Origin: Penaeicola halotolerans
Lineage (GTDB): Bacteria > Bacteroidota > Bacteroidia > Cytophagales > Cyclobacteriaceae
Assembly (NCBI RefSeq): GCF_016464625.1
Contig: NZ_JAEAGO010000002.1
Location: 682,001-746,000, forward strand
DNA length: 64,000 nucleotides
Direction: 5' to 3'
Shown: in pieces, positions 26,481 through 36,920 of the stretch
How the letters are laid out: each line of letters starts with the position of its first letter
Position numbering within the stretch: the first letter of the stretch is position 1
Notes under the pieces: generated by a model
The model's database searches: none
Told to the model about the DNA's origin: nothing
Seen by the model: the letters and a program-made list of their open reading frames with translations, nothing else
Made by a program: the position numbers and the translations under genes

Positions 26481-28055
26481 TTATTTAAGAGGATTTTCTC
26501 TGATAAATCTCTCTATATTGATTAGGTCAACTTTGATGTTTTTGTAGGGTGCTGTTTCACGAACAAATTCATAAATAGCCTCTATCACATCGGGATCTAT
26601 GTAGTAGCTTTTGCTAGCATCTATGATAAGATGCCTGTCTTCAGGCACTTTCTCTAAGAAAAGCATGACATTGGCTTTATTTAGAAAAGACACTTCTTCG
26701 GAGAGTAAGAGTGTGATTGGCCGCTGAGTAGTATCTTCTACATAGCTTTGTATATGGCTATTTTCCATATTTCTCTTGAGGATAAAAATGATCCCTACAG
26801 CCATACCTACACCTATACCGACTAGCAGATCAGTAAGTAAAATAGCTATGATCGTAATGATAAATGGGACAAACTGATCCTTGCCAGTCTTCCACATCTG
26901 TTTGAACAAGCCCGCATTCACTAATTTGTACCCCGTCACTAACAAGATGGCAGCTAGACTCGCATAAGGGATGTAATTGATCCATCTAGCAAAGAATAGC
27001 ACAGCAAGAAAGAGTAGCATTCCATGGATAAAGGCGGCAAGCTTGGTCTGCGCACCAGAGTTGATATTGACAGACCCCCTCACGATGACTGCTGTCATCG
27101 GTAGCCCGCCTATGAGTCCAGATAATATATTTCCAATTCCTTGTGCTTTGAGTTCACGATTTGTTGGCGTAGTTCTTTTTCTCACATCGAGCTTGTCGAT
27201 AGCTTTGACACTAAGCAGTGTCTCTAGGCTAGCAACTACAGTGAGTGTGATCGCTATGATGTAGACATCTACATGGGCCAATGCTGACCAGTCTGGTAAA
27301 GTCAAAAATGTCAGAAAATCAGCAAGACCGCTCGCAACAGGGATACTGACGAGTTGCTGTGTTGACAGATACCAGTTTTCGTTTTTAGAAAGCAGGAACA
27401 GTTGATTCAAGCATACGCCTGAGAAAACAGCGAGTAAGGGGGCAGGGATTTTTAGTAAGAATTTTGACTTTACTGAAGGCCATAGAGTGAGTATCAACAA
27501 AGAAACTACAGCGATGCTCAAAGCTCCAAAATGTATAGAATCGATGATGGTAGTGAAAAAATCTACCTCCTTATTTAACTGAATAAAACTGATACCTTCA
27601 AAGAAGGCTTCTTCTTTTCCGATGACATATGGGATTTGTTTGATGATGAGGATTATTCCGATTGCGGCAAGCATTCCTTTGATCACACTAGAGGGAAAAT
27701 AGTCGCTCACGATCCCTGCTTTGACAAATCCCAGCACCAACTGTAAGACGCCACAGATGACTACTGCTACTAAAAAGGCTTCAAAGCTTCCTAGTTTTTC
27801 TATAGCTGAAAGTATGATCACCGTCAGTCCTGCGGCTGGACCACTGACTGCTAGTTGACTCCCACTTAAAAATGCCACTACTGCGCCTCCTATGATGCCG
27901 CTCACTATTCCAGAAAAGAGCGGTGCGCCAGAAGCCAATGCTATTCCCAAACACAATGGCAAGGCTATGAGGAAGACAATCAATCCAGCCTGAAGGTCTT
28001 GTTTAAAGTAAGCAAATGTTAATTCTCTATCGGGGGTTTTTTCAGATGCTTTCAT
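26481..28055 (-). CDS. SulP-family anion transporter with STAS domain, probable bicarbonate uptake
   Basis: A 524-residue membrane protein. The transport domain (about 15-420) has the SulP start FKQDLQAGLIVFLIALPLCL, ASGAPLFSGIVSGIIGGAVV and GSQLAVSGPAAGLTVIILSA, with about 12-14 spans. A cytoplasmic STAS domain follows (about 440-520, VSFLNKANVMLFLEKVPED, LIIDASKSYYIDPDVIEAIY). SulP members carry sulfate, bicarbonate or dicarboxylates. The carbonic anhydrase gene directly downstream favours bicarbonate, as in BicA-type systems. Substrate inferred from context only. Confidence 0.92.
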   Translation of the reverse strand: MKASEKTPDRELTFAYFKQDLQAGLIVFLIALPLCLGIALASGAPLFSGIVSGIIGGAVVAFLSGSQLAVSGPAAGLTVIILSAIEKLGSFEAFLVAVVICGVLQLVLGFVKAGIVSDYFPSSVIKGMLAAIGIILIIKQIPYVIGKEEAFFEGISFIQLNKEVDFFTTIIDSIHFGALSIAVVSLLILTLWPSVKSKFLLKIPAPLLAVFSGVCLNQLFLLSKNENWYLSTQQLVSIPVASGLADFLTFLTLPDWSALAHVDVYIIAITLTVVASLETLLSVKAIDKLDVRKRTTPTNRELKAQGIGNILSGLIGGLPMTAVIVRGSVNINSGAQTKLAAFIHGMLLFLAVLFFARWINYIPYASLAAILLVTGYKLVNAGLFKQMWKTGKDQFVPFIITIIAILLTDLLVGIGVGMAVGIIFILKRNMENSHIQSYVEDTTQRPITLLLSEEVSFLNKANVMLFLEKVPEDRHLIIDASKSYYIDPDVIEAIYEFVRETAPYKNIKVDLINIERFIRENPLK

Positions 28056-28140
28056 AAATAAATCATTTAGGACAGTTTATTAAGTCCTATAGTAGATCAC
28101 ATTTGCTGTTTGATGTGGATACCTTATTAAAAGCAAGTTA

Positions 28141-28170
28141 AAAAAAAGAGTGGCTATTACACCACTCTTC
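28141..28170 (-). terminator. Intrinsic terminator of the DAACS symporter gene
   Basis: AAGAGTGG/CCACTCTT with an 8-base loop. On the minus strand it ends in a T-run of at least seven bases, 25 bases past the stop. Confidence 0.85.
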
Positions 28171-28194
28171 TATCAATCTGAAAATTGATTTTAA

Positions 28195-29523
28195 TTAATC
28201 GTTAGGAGTTAGAGGATTTGATTTTCTAATAAGTCCTGATGGTAACTCACCTTCTGTGGAGGCTACTACTGTACAGACTACAGCATCTCCAGTGAGATTG
28301 ACTACAGTTCTGAACATATCGAGGATTCTATCTGGAGCTATGATCAAGGCGATACCTGCTCCAGGAACACCGATAGCTTCCAATACAATAATCAACATGA
28401 TCAATCCTGCCCCAGGAACTCCAGCTGAACCGACAGCCGCTAGTGTGGCAGTCAGTACAATGGTTAGTTGCTGTGCGATGGTCAAATCCATGCCAAGTGC
28501 CTGTGCGATAAACACCGCAGCCACAGCTTGATAGAGGCTAGTACCATTCATATTGATCGTAGCACCAAGTGGTAGGACGAAGCTACTAACTTCTTCAGAG
28601 ACACCGATCTCTTCTTCTACTTGCTTCATGGTGACAGGTAGTGTAGCAGAGCTTGAGCTAGTAGAGAAGCCTAGAAGTAAGGCAGGTCTCATGGCTTTCA
28701 AGAAATCGACAAAGGATATCTTGGTAAATGCCTTGAGCATCAAAGCATATACAATGAAGATGATGGCAGCTAAACCGCCTACAACCACTAAGCTATATTT
28801 CAATAAAGCTAAGAGAAGCTCTACTGCCGAGTCTGGGTTTTCGCCAGCGATCTCTACGATCAGTGAAGCCATCAATGCAAATACTCCATAAGGCGCTATC
28901 AGCATGATATATCCCACGATCTTGATGATCACATCATTGAGTGCATCGAAGAAAGAAGTGACAACATCTGCTTTTTTCTTCGGGATTTGAAGCAGCGCTA
29001 TACCCATGATGATTGCAAAGAATACGACTTGTAGCATGCTACCATTGTCAGCTGCTGCTTGGATGATATTTTCTGGAACGATATCTACGAGTGGCTGTAG
29101 TGGGCCTTGCTCTTTGAGATCTGCAGCTGCATCTGATTTAGAGCCAGCTGCATCATCATAAAGTGACATGAGGTTATCTCTAGTATCGCTAGGTAGATTT
29201 TTACCAGGTTCGAAGACATTCACCAAAACCAACCCTAATGTGACTGCAATGATAGTAGTGATGAGATAAGCCAAGATGGTTTTTCCTCCAATCCTAGATA
29301 GCTTGGAGACATCGCCTAAATTAGATACTCCTACGATCAATGAAGCCAACACTAGTGGAACAGCTATCATCTTCAGCGCATTGATGAAGATGGTTCCTAC
29401 GGGCTTTATGTAATCAATGGTAAAATCAGGTGCTATACTGGTCTTGATGATTACCAGTCCGAAGATCAAACCTAGTATCAAGCCTATGATGATCTGAGTA
29501 TGTAAGGGAATCTTTTTCAGCAT
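28195..29523 (-). CDS. Dicarboxylate/amino acid:cation symporter (DAACS)
   Basis: A 442-residue GltPh-fold transporter. Family marks are KPVGTIFINALKMIAVPLVL, the serine-rich hairpin LLGFSTSSSSATLPVTMKQV, the unwound region LPLGATINMNGTSLYQAVAA, and IAPDRILDMFRTVVNLTGD. It imports glutamate, aspartate or C4-dicarboxylates with Na+ or H+. A polar loop of about 45 residues (roughly 110-155) between helices is longer than in GltP but common in marine Bacteroidota. It is 20 bases upstream on the minus strand from nothing else; aroC ends 20 bases before its start. Confidence 0.93.
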   Translation of the reverse strand: MLKKIPLHTQIIIGLILGLIFGLVIIKTSIAPDFTIDYIKPVGTIFINALKMIAVPLVLASLIVGVSNLGDVSKLSRIGGKTILAYLITTIIAVTLGLVLVNVFEPGKNLPSDTRDNLMSLYDDAAGSKSDAAADLKEQGPLQPLVDIVPENIIQAAADNGSMLQVVFFAIIMGIALLQIPKKKADVVTSFFDALNDVIIKIVGYIMLIAPYGVFALMASLIVEIAGENPDSAVELLLALLKYSLVVVGGLAAIIFIVYALMLKAFTKISFVDFLKAMRPALLLGFSTSSSSATLPVTMKQVEEEIGVSEEVSSFVLPLGATINMNGTSLYQAVAAVFIAQALGMDLTIAQQLTIVLTATLAAVGSAGVPGAGLIMLIIVLEAIGVPGAGIALIIAPDRILDMFRTVVNLTGDAVVCTVVASTEGELPSGLIRKSNPLTPND

Positions 29524-29542
29524 TTTATTTAGGGTTTAGAAT

Positions 29543-30619
29543 TTATAGTTTGTTTAACCTACTGATGAGTAGGTAGTCTGCTATGACCAGTGCAGCCATC
29601 GCTTCTACGATAGGTACTGCTCGAGGGACTACGCATGGATCATGTCTGCCTTTGCCTGTGACCGTGACACTTTCGCCTGCTTCATTGACACTGTTTTGAT
29701 CTTGCATGATGGTAGCTACTGGCTTGAAGGCTACTCGAAAGTAAATATCTTCACCATTGGAGATGCCACCTTGGATGCCTCCAGAATGATTAGTAGTTGT
29801 GCTGATGCCTTTTTCATTTTTTATGAAAGCATCATTGTGTTCGGATCCTTTCATTTTGACACCTTCGAATCCGCTACCATACTCAAATCCTTTCACCGCA
29901 TTGATACTGAGCATGGCCGCGCCTAATGTAGCGTGAAGTTTTTCAAATACTGGTTCACCTATCCCTACAGGAACACCAGTGATCACAGCAGATACTACAC
30001 CACCTATCGTATCTCTGTCTAGTCTAGTCTGATCTATAAGTGCGATCATTTGATCTGCCATGATAGGGTCAGGGCAGCGTACAATGTTATCTTCTGTTAG
30101 GTCTAGATTTAGGTCTGTGTACGGTTTTGAGAGGGCTAGATTTCCTACTTGGGATACGTAGGCTTTAGTCTCGATTTGGTAATGTTTCAAAAAAAGCTTA
30201 GCAATGGCACCAGCTGCTACTCTAGCGACAGTCTCTCTAGCAGAGCTTCGACCGCCACCTCTGTAGTCACGGATACCGTATTTCTCTTGGTAGGTATAGT
30301 CAGCATGAGAAGGACGATACTTGTCAGCGATGTGGCTATAGTCTTTGCTTCTTTGGTCTTGGTTGGGAATATTGATGTGGATGGGAGTACCAGTACTTTT
30401 ACCTTCAAATACACCAGAGAGTATCTCAAAGGCATCAGCTTCTTGTCGCTGTGTGGTGATTTTAGATTGACCAGGGCGTCTTCTGGCGAGTTCTGCAGCG
30501 ATAAAATCTTCATTAATCTCTATACCCGCAGGACATCCATCTATCGTCACACCGAGGGCTTTGCCATGCGACTCGCCATAAGTGGTGATGCGGAATATGC
30601 GCCCAAATGTGTTTCCCAT
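29543..30619 (-). CDS. aroC: Chorismate synthase
   Basis: A 358-residue enzyme of standard length. Signatures are [57 protein letters not shown] and [20 protein letters not shown]. It needs reduced FMN and converts EPSP to chorismate, the last common step to aromatic compounds. Other aro genes are not in the window. The gene begins 1 base after the batD stop, so the two are co-transcribed although functionally unrelated. Confidence 0.97.
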   Translation of the reverse strand: MGNTFGRIFRITTYGESHGKALGVTIDGCPAGIEINEDFIAAELARRRPGQSKITTQRQEADAFEILSGVFEGKSTGTPIHINIPNQDQRSKDYSHIADKYRPSHADYTYQEKYGIRDYRGGGRSSARETVARVAAGAIAKLFLKHYQIETKAYVSQVGNLALSKPYTDLNLDLTEDNIVRCPDPIMADQMIALIDQTRLDRDTIGGVVSAVITGVPVGIGEPVFEKLHATLGAAMLSINAVKGFEYGSGFEGVKMKGSEHNDAFIKNEKGISTTTNHSGGIQGGISNGEDIYFRVAFKPVATIMQDQNSVNEAGESVTVTGKGRHDPCVVPRAVPIVEAMAALVIADYLLISRLNKL

Positions 30620-30620
30620 A

Positions 30621-32072
30621 TTATTTTTTGATCAGTAGATAAGCTATCAAAGCCAGCATGATGATCATGAAGACATTGATTAAAATCGAAAAATAATACT
30701 TATAATCTTTAGATCTAAGTGTATTGTCAGCTATTTCTATCCGTTCATATAATCCTCCAGGTAAGCTACTAGAGATATTTTGATTGGCTTTGCTTTCGCC
30801 CGAAACTTCAAATCTAGCTGTTGGTTTGAGCGTATCATATTGTGCTATTGCAGTATTAAAAAAGATCCATTGTAGTTGATCTTTCATTTCGTAAGATCCT
30901 GGTTCACTAAATTCAAGAAAGTAACTAAAATTCTTTGAGCCAGTGACTTGATTATTGCTTCTATTGATACGTTCGTTGGTATTTGGAGGATAGATCTGTA
31001 TGCCTTCTTTGGAAGTGATGATCGGTGCAGGGATAGCACTGATATTGCCTACTCCGTATACATTAAAATCATACTTTAGACCCTTATCTGTAGTAGCTTC
31101 AGCAGTTTTGGGTTGCTCGGCTAGCTTAAAGTTCCCCACAGCTACTTGATCTTTGAGCGGGTGATCTGGAAGTGGATTTACTTTGACAGTTTTAGCTTTA
31201 GAGTAGTATGTTTTGAAATCTTCCTGCCTACTGCTACCAAAAAAAGAAGGGTTTTTGGCCACTTTATATTTGATCATCTCCAGAGGAACTGATTCAAAGG
31301 TGATGTCTTGGTCATTGAAAGGAAAATATGTCGCTTTGTAGAAACTATATTTGGTATATCTCTTACCTTGGATTTCTACACGCTCGCTTTCTATGTTTTG
31401 GATGTTGAAGTTTTCTTCCCAGCAATTTGAAGGGCGAATTTTTTTCAAGATCTCTACTAACTGCCTTCCTGGATCATGAAAATTGATGGGCGCTTGATTT
31501 TGATCAGATATATAAAAGGCCAAAGTAGTGGTAAAGCCTTCTCCTTCAAAGACTTCATCCTTATCAGTAGTCAGGGCAAAGAATGCATCATCTTCAAGCT
31601 CTATGAACTCTTGCTGTTGCGGTCTTCTATTGCCAAAGAAATCATCGAAAACATCATCGCTAAAAGGAGAAAAATTTCTTTGTTGTGCTTGCCCTGGAGG
31701 AAGGACCTTTACCGTTTTTCCTTGCACGCCATAGCTTACTCCATTGACTTTTAAGCTAAAATTGGGAATAGTGTAGGTACCTTCTTTGATTGGTTGATAG
31801 CTCTGAGTGATGCTCTGAGAGGAGGTCATCTGATTGTTGATGTAGCTCATATTTGAAGAGGAGGAAGTTCCTCTTTTCACGAAACCCTCTAAATCTGGGA
31901 AGGCATCATAGCTTGAGAGCTTTTCGTCAGTCACTGTGATGGTGATAGTGAAGTATTGATTCAACCTCACCTCATCAGGGCCAAGCTCTATCTTGACACT
32001 TTGTGCTTGAGACCACCAAGAAATACTAAGGAAAAGAAATAATAGTAAGCTCTTAACTGACGTTTTGATCAT
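30621..32072 (-). CDS. batD: BatD-family protein
   Basis: A 483-residue protein with a signal peptide ([20 protein letters not shown]), a long beta-rich periplasmic part ([40 protein letters not shown]) and a C-terminal membrane span (about 462-480). This matches BatD, named from the Bacteroides Bat (aerotolerance) operon. The usual partners batA, batB, batC and batE with VWA and TPR domains are not adjacent, so this may be a stand-alone paralogue. It leads a two-gene unit with aroC. Confidence 0.87.
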   Translation of the reverse strand: MIKTSVKSLLLFLFLSISWWSQAQSVKIELGPDEVRLNQYFTITITVTDEKLSSYDAFPDLEGFVKRGTSSSSNMSYINNQMTSSQSITQSYQPIKEGTYTIPNFSLKVNGVSYGVQGKTVKVLPPGQAQQRNFSPFSDDVFDDFFGNRRPQQQEFIELEDDAFFALTTDKDEVFEGEGFTTTLAFYISDQNQAPINFHDPGRQLVEILKKIRPSNCWEENFNIQNIESERVEIQGKRYTKYSFYKATYFPFNDQDITFESVPLEMIKYKVAKNPSFFGSSRQEDFKTYYSKAKTVKVNPLPDHPLKDQVAVGNFKLAEQPKTAEATTDKGLKYDFNVYGVGNISAIPAPIITSKEGIQIYPPNTNERINRSNNQVTGSKNFSYFLEFSEPGSYEMKDQLQWIFFNTAIAQYDTLKPTARFEVSGESKANQNISSSLPGGLYERIEIADNTLRSKDYKYYFSILINVFMIIMLALIAYLLIKK

Positions 32073-32103
32073 GTGAAAGCAATGATTTGATCACCGGAGT
32101 TTA

Positions 32104-32111
32104 CAAATTTA
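32104..32111 (-). promoter_or_regulatory. -7 box (TAAATTTG) upstream of batD-aroC
   Basis: TAAATTTG on the minus strand fits TAnnTTTG and lies 31 bases before the batD start. No convincing -33 TTTG was found. Confidence 0.45.
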
Positions 32112-32184
32112 ATTTTATTTTTCATTTTGGTAACCGACTCCGATAGTTTTCGTAAATTTTAACGTAATAAACCCAATTATTAAG

Positions 32185-32373
32185 ATGCTAGAATACACAA
32201 AAACTATCCTGATGAAGGTCAGTTTTGACAGAAGACTCTTTGAAAAAGAGTTGAAAAAGGCACTGAACCTCATCTTACCACATGAAATCATAGCGTTTAA
32301 GAGTTGGTGCTATGAGAAGTTTGGCCAGATATATGGCACTATTTTAAATAAGTATTTCGTGCAGTTTGCATGA
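32185..32373 (+). CDS. Conserved-looking 62-residue protein, unknown function
   Basis: A small protein starting MLEYTKTILMKVSFDRRLFE and ending FGQIYGTILNKYFVQFA. It is rich in Lys, Leu and Phe and probably all helical, with no signal peptide, membrane span or CxxC. Proteins with this N-terminus occur, as I recall, across Cytophagales, but no function is known to me. Reality is supported by its position between a divergent promoter region and a strong terminator 10 bases after the stop, with no competing frame. Soluble and cytoplasmic by composition. Confidence 0.7.
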   Translation: MLEYTKTILMKVSFDRRLFEKELKKALNLILPHEIIAFKSWCYEKFGQIYGTILNKYFVQFA

Positions 32374-32382
32374 TCACATCTG

Positions 32383-32408
32383 AGCCTCCAAAAAAGGAGG
32401 CTTTTTTC
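32383..32408 (+). terminator. Intrinsic terminator of the 62-residue gene
   Basis: AGCCTCC/GGAGGCT with a 6-base A loop and a six-base T-run. Confidence 0.88.
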
Positions 32409-32429
32409 TATTAATTTAATGAAAACACT

Positions 32430-33554
32430 ATGAAAAAAAACCTACTCATAATCCTCATGTCAGGAATCATGCTGTCACCAGCGTGTGCTGATATACAGGA
32501 TCCAGATTCTACTGAGCAAGCGCAGGTGGAATTTGATGTAGAAGTAGTCACTGATAAGCTATCCAATCCATGGGGGATGGCTTGGCTACCTGATGGTAGG
32601 ATGCTGGTCACTGAGCGCGCAGGAGATATTCGTATCGTTCAAGATGGTAAATTATTAGCAGATAAAGTGCAGGGTTTTCCTGAAGTATATGCGCAAGGCC
32701 AAGGCGGCCTGATGGACATTAAGCTACATCCCGACTATGCAAGCAATGGTTGGATATACTTCACCTACTCAAGCCCTAGTGGAGGGGGAAATGCTCACAC
32801 AGCAGTGTTGAGAGCCAAGCTCCAAGGCAATCAGCTTGTGAATCAGGAGAAGCTTTTTCAAGCACTACCACAGGTTAGATCTGGGGTTCACTATGGTTCA
32901 CGCTTAGTATTTGATGGCAATGGGTATATGTACATTTCTGTAGGAGAGCGTGGCACTATGCAAAACGCACAAGACTTGTCTACGCATAGCGGCTCTATCA
33001 TCAGACTTCATGACGATGGTCGTATACCATCAGATAATCCATTTGTCAATCAGGCTGGGGCTATGAGGGAGATTTGGTCTTATGGACACAGAAATCCACA
33101 AGGAATGGCAATGCATCCAGTCACAGGGGCTATATGGGCACATGAGCACGGTCCTAAAGGAGGTGATGAGCTCAATATCATACAAAAAGGCAAAAACTAT
33201 GGCTGGCCACTTGTCTCATACGGTATCAACTATGACGGAAGACCAATTACTGACAAGCAAGAGATGGAAGGTGTAGAAAATCCAGTGCACTACTGGGATC
33301 CATCAATAGCTCCTTGTGGGATGGCTTTTGTGACTGGGGATAAATACCCTGGATGGAAAAACAGCATTTTGATAGGAGCTCTTAGCTTTAGATATGTGGC
33401 TAGAGTAGAGGTCAAAGACGGGAAATTCGTACGTGAGGAGAAGCTTCTACAGGATATCGGTAGAGTGAGAGCGATCGAACAAGGACCAGATGGTCTGATC
33501 TATGTTGCCACAGAATCACCTGGTCAAATCGTAAGATTAGTACCGAAGAAATAA
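32430..33554 (+). CDS. PQQ-dependent soluble aldose-sugar dehydrogenase-like protein
   Basis: A 374-residue secreted six-bladed beta-propeller. The N-terminus is a signal sequence; a Cys at residue 19 (SPAC) could be a weak lipobox. Family blocks are LSNPWGMAWLPDGRMLVTER, GQGGLMDIKLHPDYASNGWI, HYGSRLVFDGNGYMYISVGE and WSYGHRNPQGMAMHPVTGAI, then HEHGPKGGDELNIIQKGKNY, all typical of YliI/Asd-type sGDH proteins that use PQQ and calcium. It oxidises aldoses in the periplasm. No PQQ synthesis genes are present, so cofactor may be scavenged or made elsewhere. Confidence 0.92.
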   Translation: MKKNLLIILMSGIMLSPACADIQDPDSTEQAQVEFDVEVVTDKLSNPWGMAWLPDGRMLVTERAGDIRIVQDGKLLADKVQGFPEVYAQGQGGLMDIKLHPDYASNGWIYFTYSSPSGGGNAHTAVLRAKLQGNQLVNQEKLFQALPQVRSGVHYGSRLVFDGNGYMYISVGERGTMQNAQDLSTHSGSIIRLHDDGRIPSDNPFVNQAGAMREIWSYGHRNPQGMAMHPVTGAIWAHEHGPKGGDELNIIQKGKNYGWPLVSYGINYDGRPITDKQEMEGVENPVHYWDPSIAPCGMAFVTGDKYPGWKNSILIGALSFRYVARVEVKDGKFVREEKLLQDIGRVRAIEQGPDGLIYVATESPGQIVRLVPKK

Positions 33555-33586
33555 ACTAAACCCCTTCCTTGCGAAGGGTTTTTAGT
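33555..33586 (+). terminator. Hairpin after the sugar dehydrogenase gene
   Basis: CTAAACCCCTTC pairs with GAAGGGTTTTTAG with one mismatch around a short loop, followed by mixed T residues. It overlaps the stop codon of the convergent YehS-like gene. Confidence 0.6.
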
Positions 33587-34043
33587 TTCTAAACCTTAGT
33601 TGTAAACCCTTCAAAAAGTTTCTCAGAACTTGATCTTTGCATAGTCTGTACTGAGGCTGTGCTGGGTTTCTGAAAAAAGCACTGAGTTCATGAGGGCTTA
33701 GGTTGAATCCAGCCTCTTTGATGATAGCGAGCATGTCTTCATTCTGTAGGTTTAAAGCTATCTTTAGTTTTCTAAGCACAAGATTGTTGCTGAGTGTTTT
33801 TTCTGCTTTTAAGGGTTTGCCATCCTCTTTTACACCTCTCTTTTCTACGATCAAACCGTTTAGAAAAGCAGCTAAGTCAATATCATATATCCCCTCAAAC
33901 TCCTCATCTTCATCCCTTTTCAGCCAGTTGCTCACCTGAGGTCTATCTACTGTTTTACCTCCTTGGGCAAAGAGGTTTATCATTTGCTGATCATTGAAGT
34001 CAAAAGTGTAGCGAAGGCTTCGTAAGATGTCATTGTTACTCAT
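33582..34043 (-). CDS. YehS-like DUF1456 protein
   Basis: 153 residues from the Met at 34043, chosen because it begins the conserved block MSNNDILRSLRYTFDFNDQQ and lies 4 bases behind a TAnnTTTG box; an in-frame Met at 34139 would add 32 unrelated residues. The protein has two copies of a helical repeat (RSLRYTFDFNDQQMINLFAQ, then RKLKIALNLQNEDMLAIIKE), each followed by a PQVSNWL or PHELSAF segment, as in E. coli YehS. Function unknown; cytosolic. Convergent with the sugar dehydrogenase gene. Confidence 0.87.
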   Translation of the reverse strand: MSNNDILRSLRYTFDFNDQQMINLFAQGGKTVDRPQVSNWLKRDEDEEFEGIYDIDLAAFLNGLIVEKRGVKEDGKPLKAEKTLSNNLVLRKLKIALNLQNEDMLAIIKEAGFNLSPHELSAFFRNPAQPQYRLCKDQVLRNFLKGLQLRFRN

Positions 34044-34047
34044 AACA

Positions 34048-34055
34048 CAAAGATA
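34048..34055 (-). promoter_or_regulatory. -7 box (TATCTTTG) abutting the YehS-like start codon
   Basis: TATCTTTG on the minus strand ends 4 bases before ATG at 34043. With the Bacteroidota box centred at -7, transcription would start at or next to the A of ATG, so a leaderless mRNA is likely. Confidence 0.55.
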
Positions 34056-34184
34056 GTAGGAAATCTCAGTACTGAGGATCTGACGCTTACTAAATAACTT
34101 ACTGTAATCGACAGGAGTCTGTTTAATCAAAATAGCCACCTCGAATATTCAAAGTGGCTATTTGGAGGAGGGACTTTGATGAGA

Positions 34185-36797
34185 TTAGATCGCGATAGGA
34201 TCTACATTTTTGAAATAGACATTTTTGTCTGCATCTAAGTCCGCTAATACTGCACTATCGTTTTTAATATAGCCAGCCAATATCTGTTTGGATAGCTCAT
34301 TTAAGATCAATCGCTGCATCATTCTCTTGAGTGGTCTAGCTCCAAAAGTAGGATCAAACCCCACCTCAGATAAATAATCCAACAGTTCTGGTGTAGCCTC
34401 TATCGTCACACCGCTTTCTTGTAAGCGATCTTGAATCTGCGTCCACTGGATGTCTACTATTTTTCTTAGGATTCGCTTGTTTAGTGGCTCAAACATGATG
34501 ACTTCATCGATTCTATTAAGAAACTCTGGTCTCACAGATTTTTTGAGTAGCTCAAAAGCTTCTGTTTTGGCTTTTTCCAACACTTCTTCTTTATTCCACT
34601 CTTCGATTTCAGCAAAACGCTCTTGAATCAAATGAGAGCCTATATTGGTAGTCATGATGATGATCGTATTTTTAAAGCTGGCCACACGACCTTTGTTATC
34701 AGTCAGTCTACCATCGTCAAGTACCTGTAGGAGGATATTGAATACATCAGGGTGTGCTTTCTCTATCTCATCTAGCAAGATGACAGAGTAAGGCTTTCTC
34801 CTCACTGCTTCAGTCAACTGTCCGCCTTCATCATAGCCTACATAGCCTGGAGGCGCTCCTACGAGTCTGCTGACTGCATGTCTTTCTTGGTACTCGGACA
34901 TGTCTATTCTGACCATGGCGTTTTCATCATTGAAGAGGTATTCAGCTAGCGCTTTAGCTAGTTCTGTCTTACCTACCCCTGTGGTGCCTAGGAAGATAAA
35001 AGAGCCAATGGGTCTTTTAGGATCTTGTAATCCTGCGCGACTTCTTCTCACCGCATCTGATAGCGCTATGATAGCTTCTTGTTGACCCGCTATTCTTTTG
35101 CCCAGTTCACTTTCTAGATTGAGTAGCTTGTCTCTATCACTTTGAAGCATTTTAGCAAGAGGAATCCCTGTCCACTTAGCTACCACAGCTGCGATATCTT
35201 CAGCATCCACTTCTTCTTTAAGCAGTGAGCTGCCTTGCTGCATTTCGCTCAATTCTTTTTTTAGTTTTTCGAGTGCAGCTTCGCTTTCGGTGATTTTGCC
35301 ATAGCGAATCTCTGCTACGCGTCCATAGTCACCTGACCTTTCCGCTTGCTCTGCTTCAAGCTTATATTTTTCGATATTTTCTTTTTCTCTTTGGATGCCT
35401 GTGATTACGGCCTTTTCACTTTCCCACTTAGCTTTGATTACTTGTTGCTTTTCACTGAGCTCTGCGATTTCCTTGCTTAGGATTGCCTCCTTGTCTTTGT
35501 CTTTTTCTCTTCTGATCGCTTCACGCTCGATCTCAAGTTGCATGAGTCGTCTATTTAGCTCATCTAGCTCCTGTGGGAGTGAGTCGATCTCCATGCGCAG
35601 CTTAGCCGCTGCTTCATCCATTAGGTCTATAGCCTTGTCCGGCAGAAATCTATCTGAGATATATCTATGAGAAAGTTCTACAGCAGAGATGACTGCATCG
35701 TCTTTGATTCTCACTCCATGATGTAGCTCATACTTGTCTTTGATCCCTCGGAGGATAGAGATGGCATCTTGTACATCTGGCTCATCGACTATGACTGCTT
35801 GAAATCTCCTCTCTAGCGCCTTATCCTTTTCGATATATTTTTGGTATTCTTTGAGCGTAGTCGCACCGATGGCATGTAGCTCTCCTCTAGCTAGGGCAGG
35901 TTTGAGTAGATTTGCAGCGTCCATTGCGCCTTCTCCGCCTCCACCAGCACCGATGAGTGTGTGTATCTCATCTATGAAAAGGATGATCTCGCCTTCTGAG
36001 TCTGTCACTTCTTTGATGACTGCTTTGAGTCTTTCTTCAAACTCTCCTTTATACTTCGCACCAGCAACCAAAAGTCCCATATCTAGAGATACTATGATCT
36101 TAGATTTGAGATTTTCAGGCACATCTCCAGAGACGATTCGCTGGGCGAGTCCCTCTACGATAGCAGTTTTACCTACTCCAGGCTCTCCGAGTAGTATGGG
36201 GTTGTTTTTGGTACGTCTAGCGAGTATTTGCAGTACTCTTCTGATCTCTTCATCTCTACCGATGACAGGATCTATTTTGCCTTTTTTAGCTAGTTCGTTT
36301 AGATTTTTTGAGTACCGCTCTAAAGATCTGTATTTAGCCTCTGCGTTTGGATCTGTCACTTTATTTCCTCCTCTTAGTTCTTTGATTGTTTGGATCAGTG
36401 TCTTTTCTTGAAGTCCTTGGTCTTTTAGTAGTTGACCTACTTTTTCCTTTCCATGAAGCAAGCCTAATATCAGGTGTTCTATGGCAACATATTCATCGCC
36501 AAACTCTTTGAGATAGCTTGTAGCTTTCTGCAAAGCAGCGTGCGTATCGTTGCTGAGATAGGGTTGCTGACCACTTACTTTAGGGTATGCATGGATGATA
36601 TCTTTTACTTTTTCAAGTAAAAGCCCTTTGTCCACTCCTGCCTTTTTAGTCAGGAAAGTGGTGACATTTTCTTCTTCTGTGAGAATCGCCTGAAGCAAAT
36701 GACCAGGCTCAATGGCCTGTTGCTGAGAGGCAATCGCTATTTCAGCGGCTTTCTGTATCGCTTCTTGTGATTTTATAGTGTATTGTTTAAAGTCCAT
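34185..36797 (-). CDS. clpB: ClpB protein disaggregase
   Basis: 870 residues from the Met at 36797 ([20 protein letters not shown]); an in-frame Met at 36845 would add 16 residues. Two N-terminal Clp repeats, AAA-1 with [19 protein letters not shown] and [15 protein letters not shown], a coiled-coil middle domain (about 410-525), and AAA-2 with [20 protein letters not shown] and [20 protein letters not shown] are all present. It forms hexamers that extract aggregated proteins together with DnaK. Its upstream region shares a palindromic element with htpG, and it is divergent from rlmN. Confidence 0.97.
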   Translation of the reverse strand: MDFKQYTIKSQEAIQKAAEIAIASQQQAIEPGHLLQAILTEEENVTTFLTKKAGVDKGLLLEKVKDIIHAYPKVSGQQPYLSNDTHAALQKATSYLKEFGDEYVAIEHLILGLLHGKEKVGQLLKDQGLQEKTLIQTIKELRGGNKVTDPNAEAKYRSLERYSKNLNELAKKGKIDPVIGRDEEIRRVLQILARRTKNNPILLGEPGVGKTAIVEGLAQRIVSGDVPENLKSKIIVSLDMGLLVAGAKYKGEFEERLKAVIKEVTDSEGEIILFIDEIHTLIGAGGGGEGAMDAANLLKPALARGELHAIGATTLKEYQKYIEKDKALERRFQAVIVDEPDVQDAISILRGIKDKYELHHGVRIKDDAVISAVELSHRYISDRFLPDKAIDLMDEAAAKLRMEIDSLPQELDELNRRLMQLEIEREAIRREKDKDKEAILSKEIAELSEKQQVIKAKWESEKAVITGIQREKENIEKYKLEAEQAERSGDYGRVAEIRYGKITESEAALEKLKKELSEMQQGSSLLKEEVDAEDIAAVVAKWTGIPLAKMLQSDRDKLLNLESELGKRIAGQQEAIIALSDAVRRSRAGLQDPKRPIGSFIFLGTTGVGKTELAKALAEYLFNDENAMVRIDMSEYQERHAVSRLVGAPPGYVGYDEGGQLTEAVRRKPYSVILLDEIEKAHPDVFNILLQVLDDGRLTDNKGRVASFKNTIIIMTTNIGSHLIQERFAEIEEWNKEEVLEKAKTEAFELLKKSVRPEFLNRIDEVIMFEPLNKRILRKIVDIQWTQIQDRLQESGVTIEATPELLDYLSEVGFDPTFGARPLKRMMQRLILNELSKQILAGYIKNDSAVLADLDADKNVYFKNVDPIAI

Positions 36798-36907
36798 CTT
36801 GATATTGATTTGCTTTCGGGTCGATTGGATCAAATTTGAAACCAAGCATAAAATCAGGCTGTTTTCGGAAATTTTGACTTGTTTTTAGAAGATATGGAGA
36901 GAAAATA

Positions 36908-36920
36908 AGACAAAATGACT
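36908..36920. promoter_or_regulatory. Element upstream of clpB similar to the htpG palindrome
   Basis: AGACAAAATGACT shares 10 of 13 bases with the htpG element (core CAAAATGAC) and lies 111 bases upstream of the clpB start. It is an imperfect palindrome. Shared chaperone control is an inference from two sites. Confidence 0.38.

Noticed and set aside
30149-30631. 160-codon open frame opposite aroC
   Set aside because: aroC is certain on the minus strand, and this frame has biased Ser/Thr/Val composition and no recognisable domain.
35851-36411. 186-codon open frame on the plus strand inside clpB
   Set aside because: It is antisense to the conserved AAA-1 region of clpB, with low-complexity Ser/Pro/Leu composition typical of a shadow frame.
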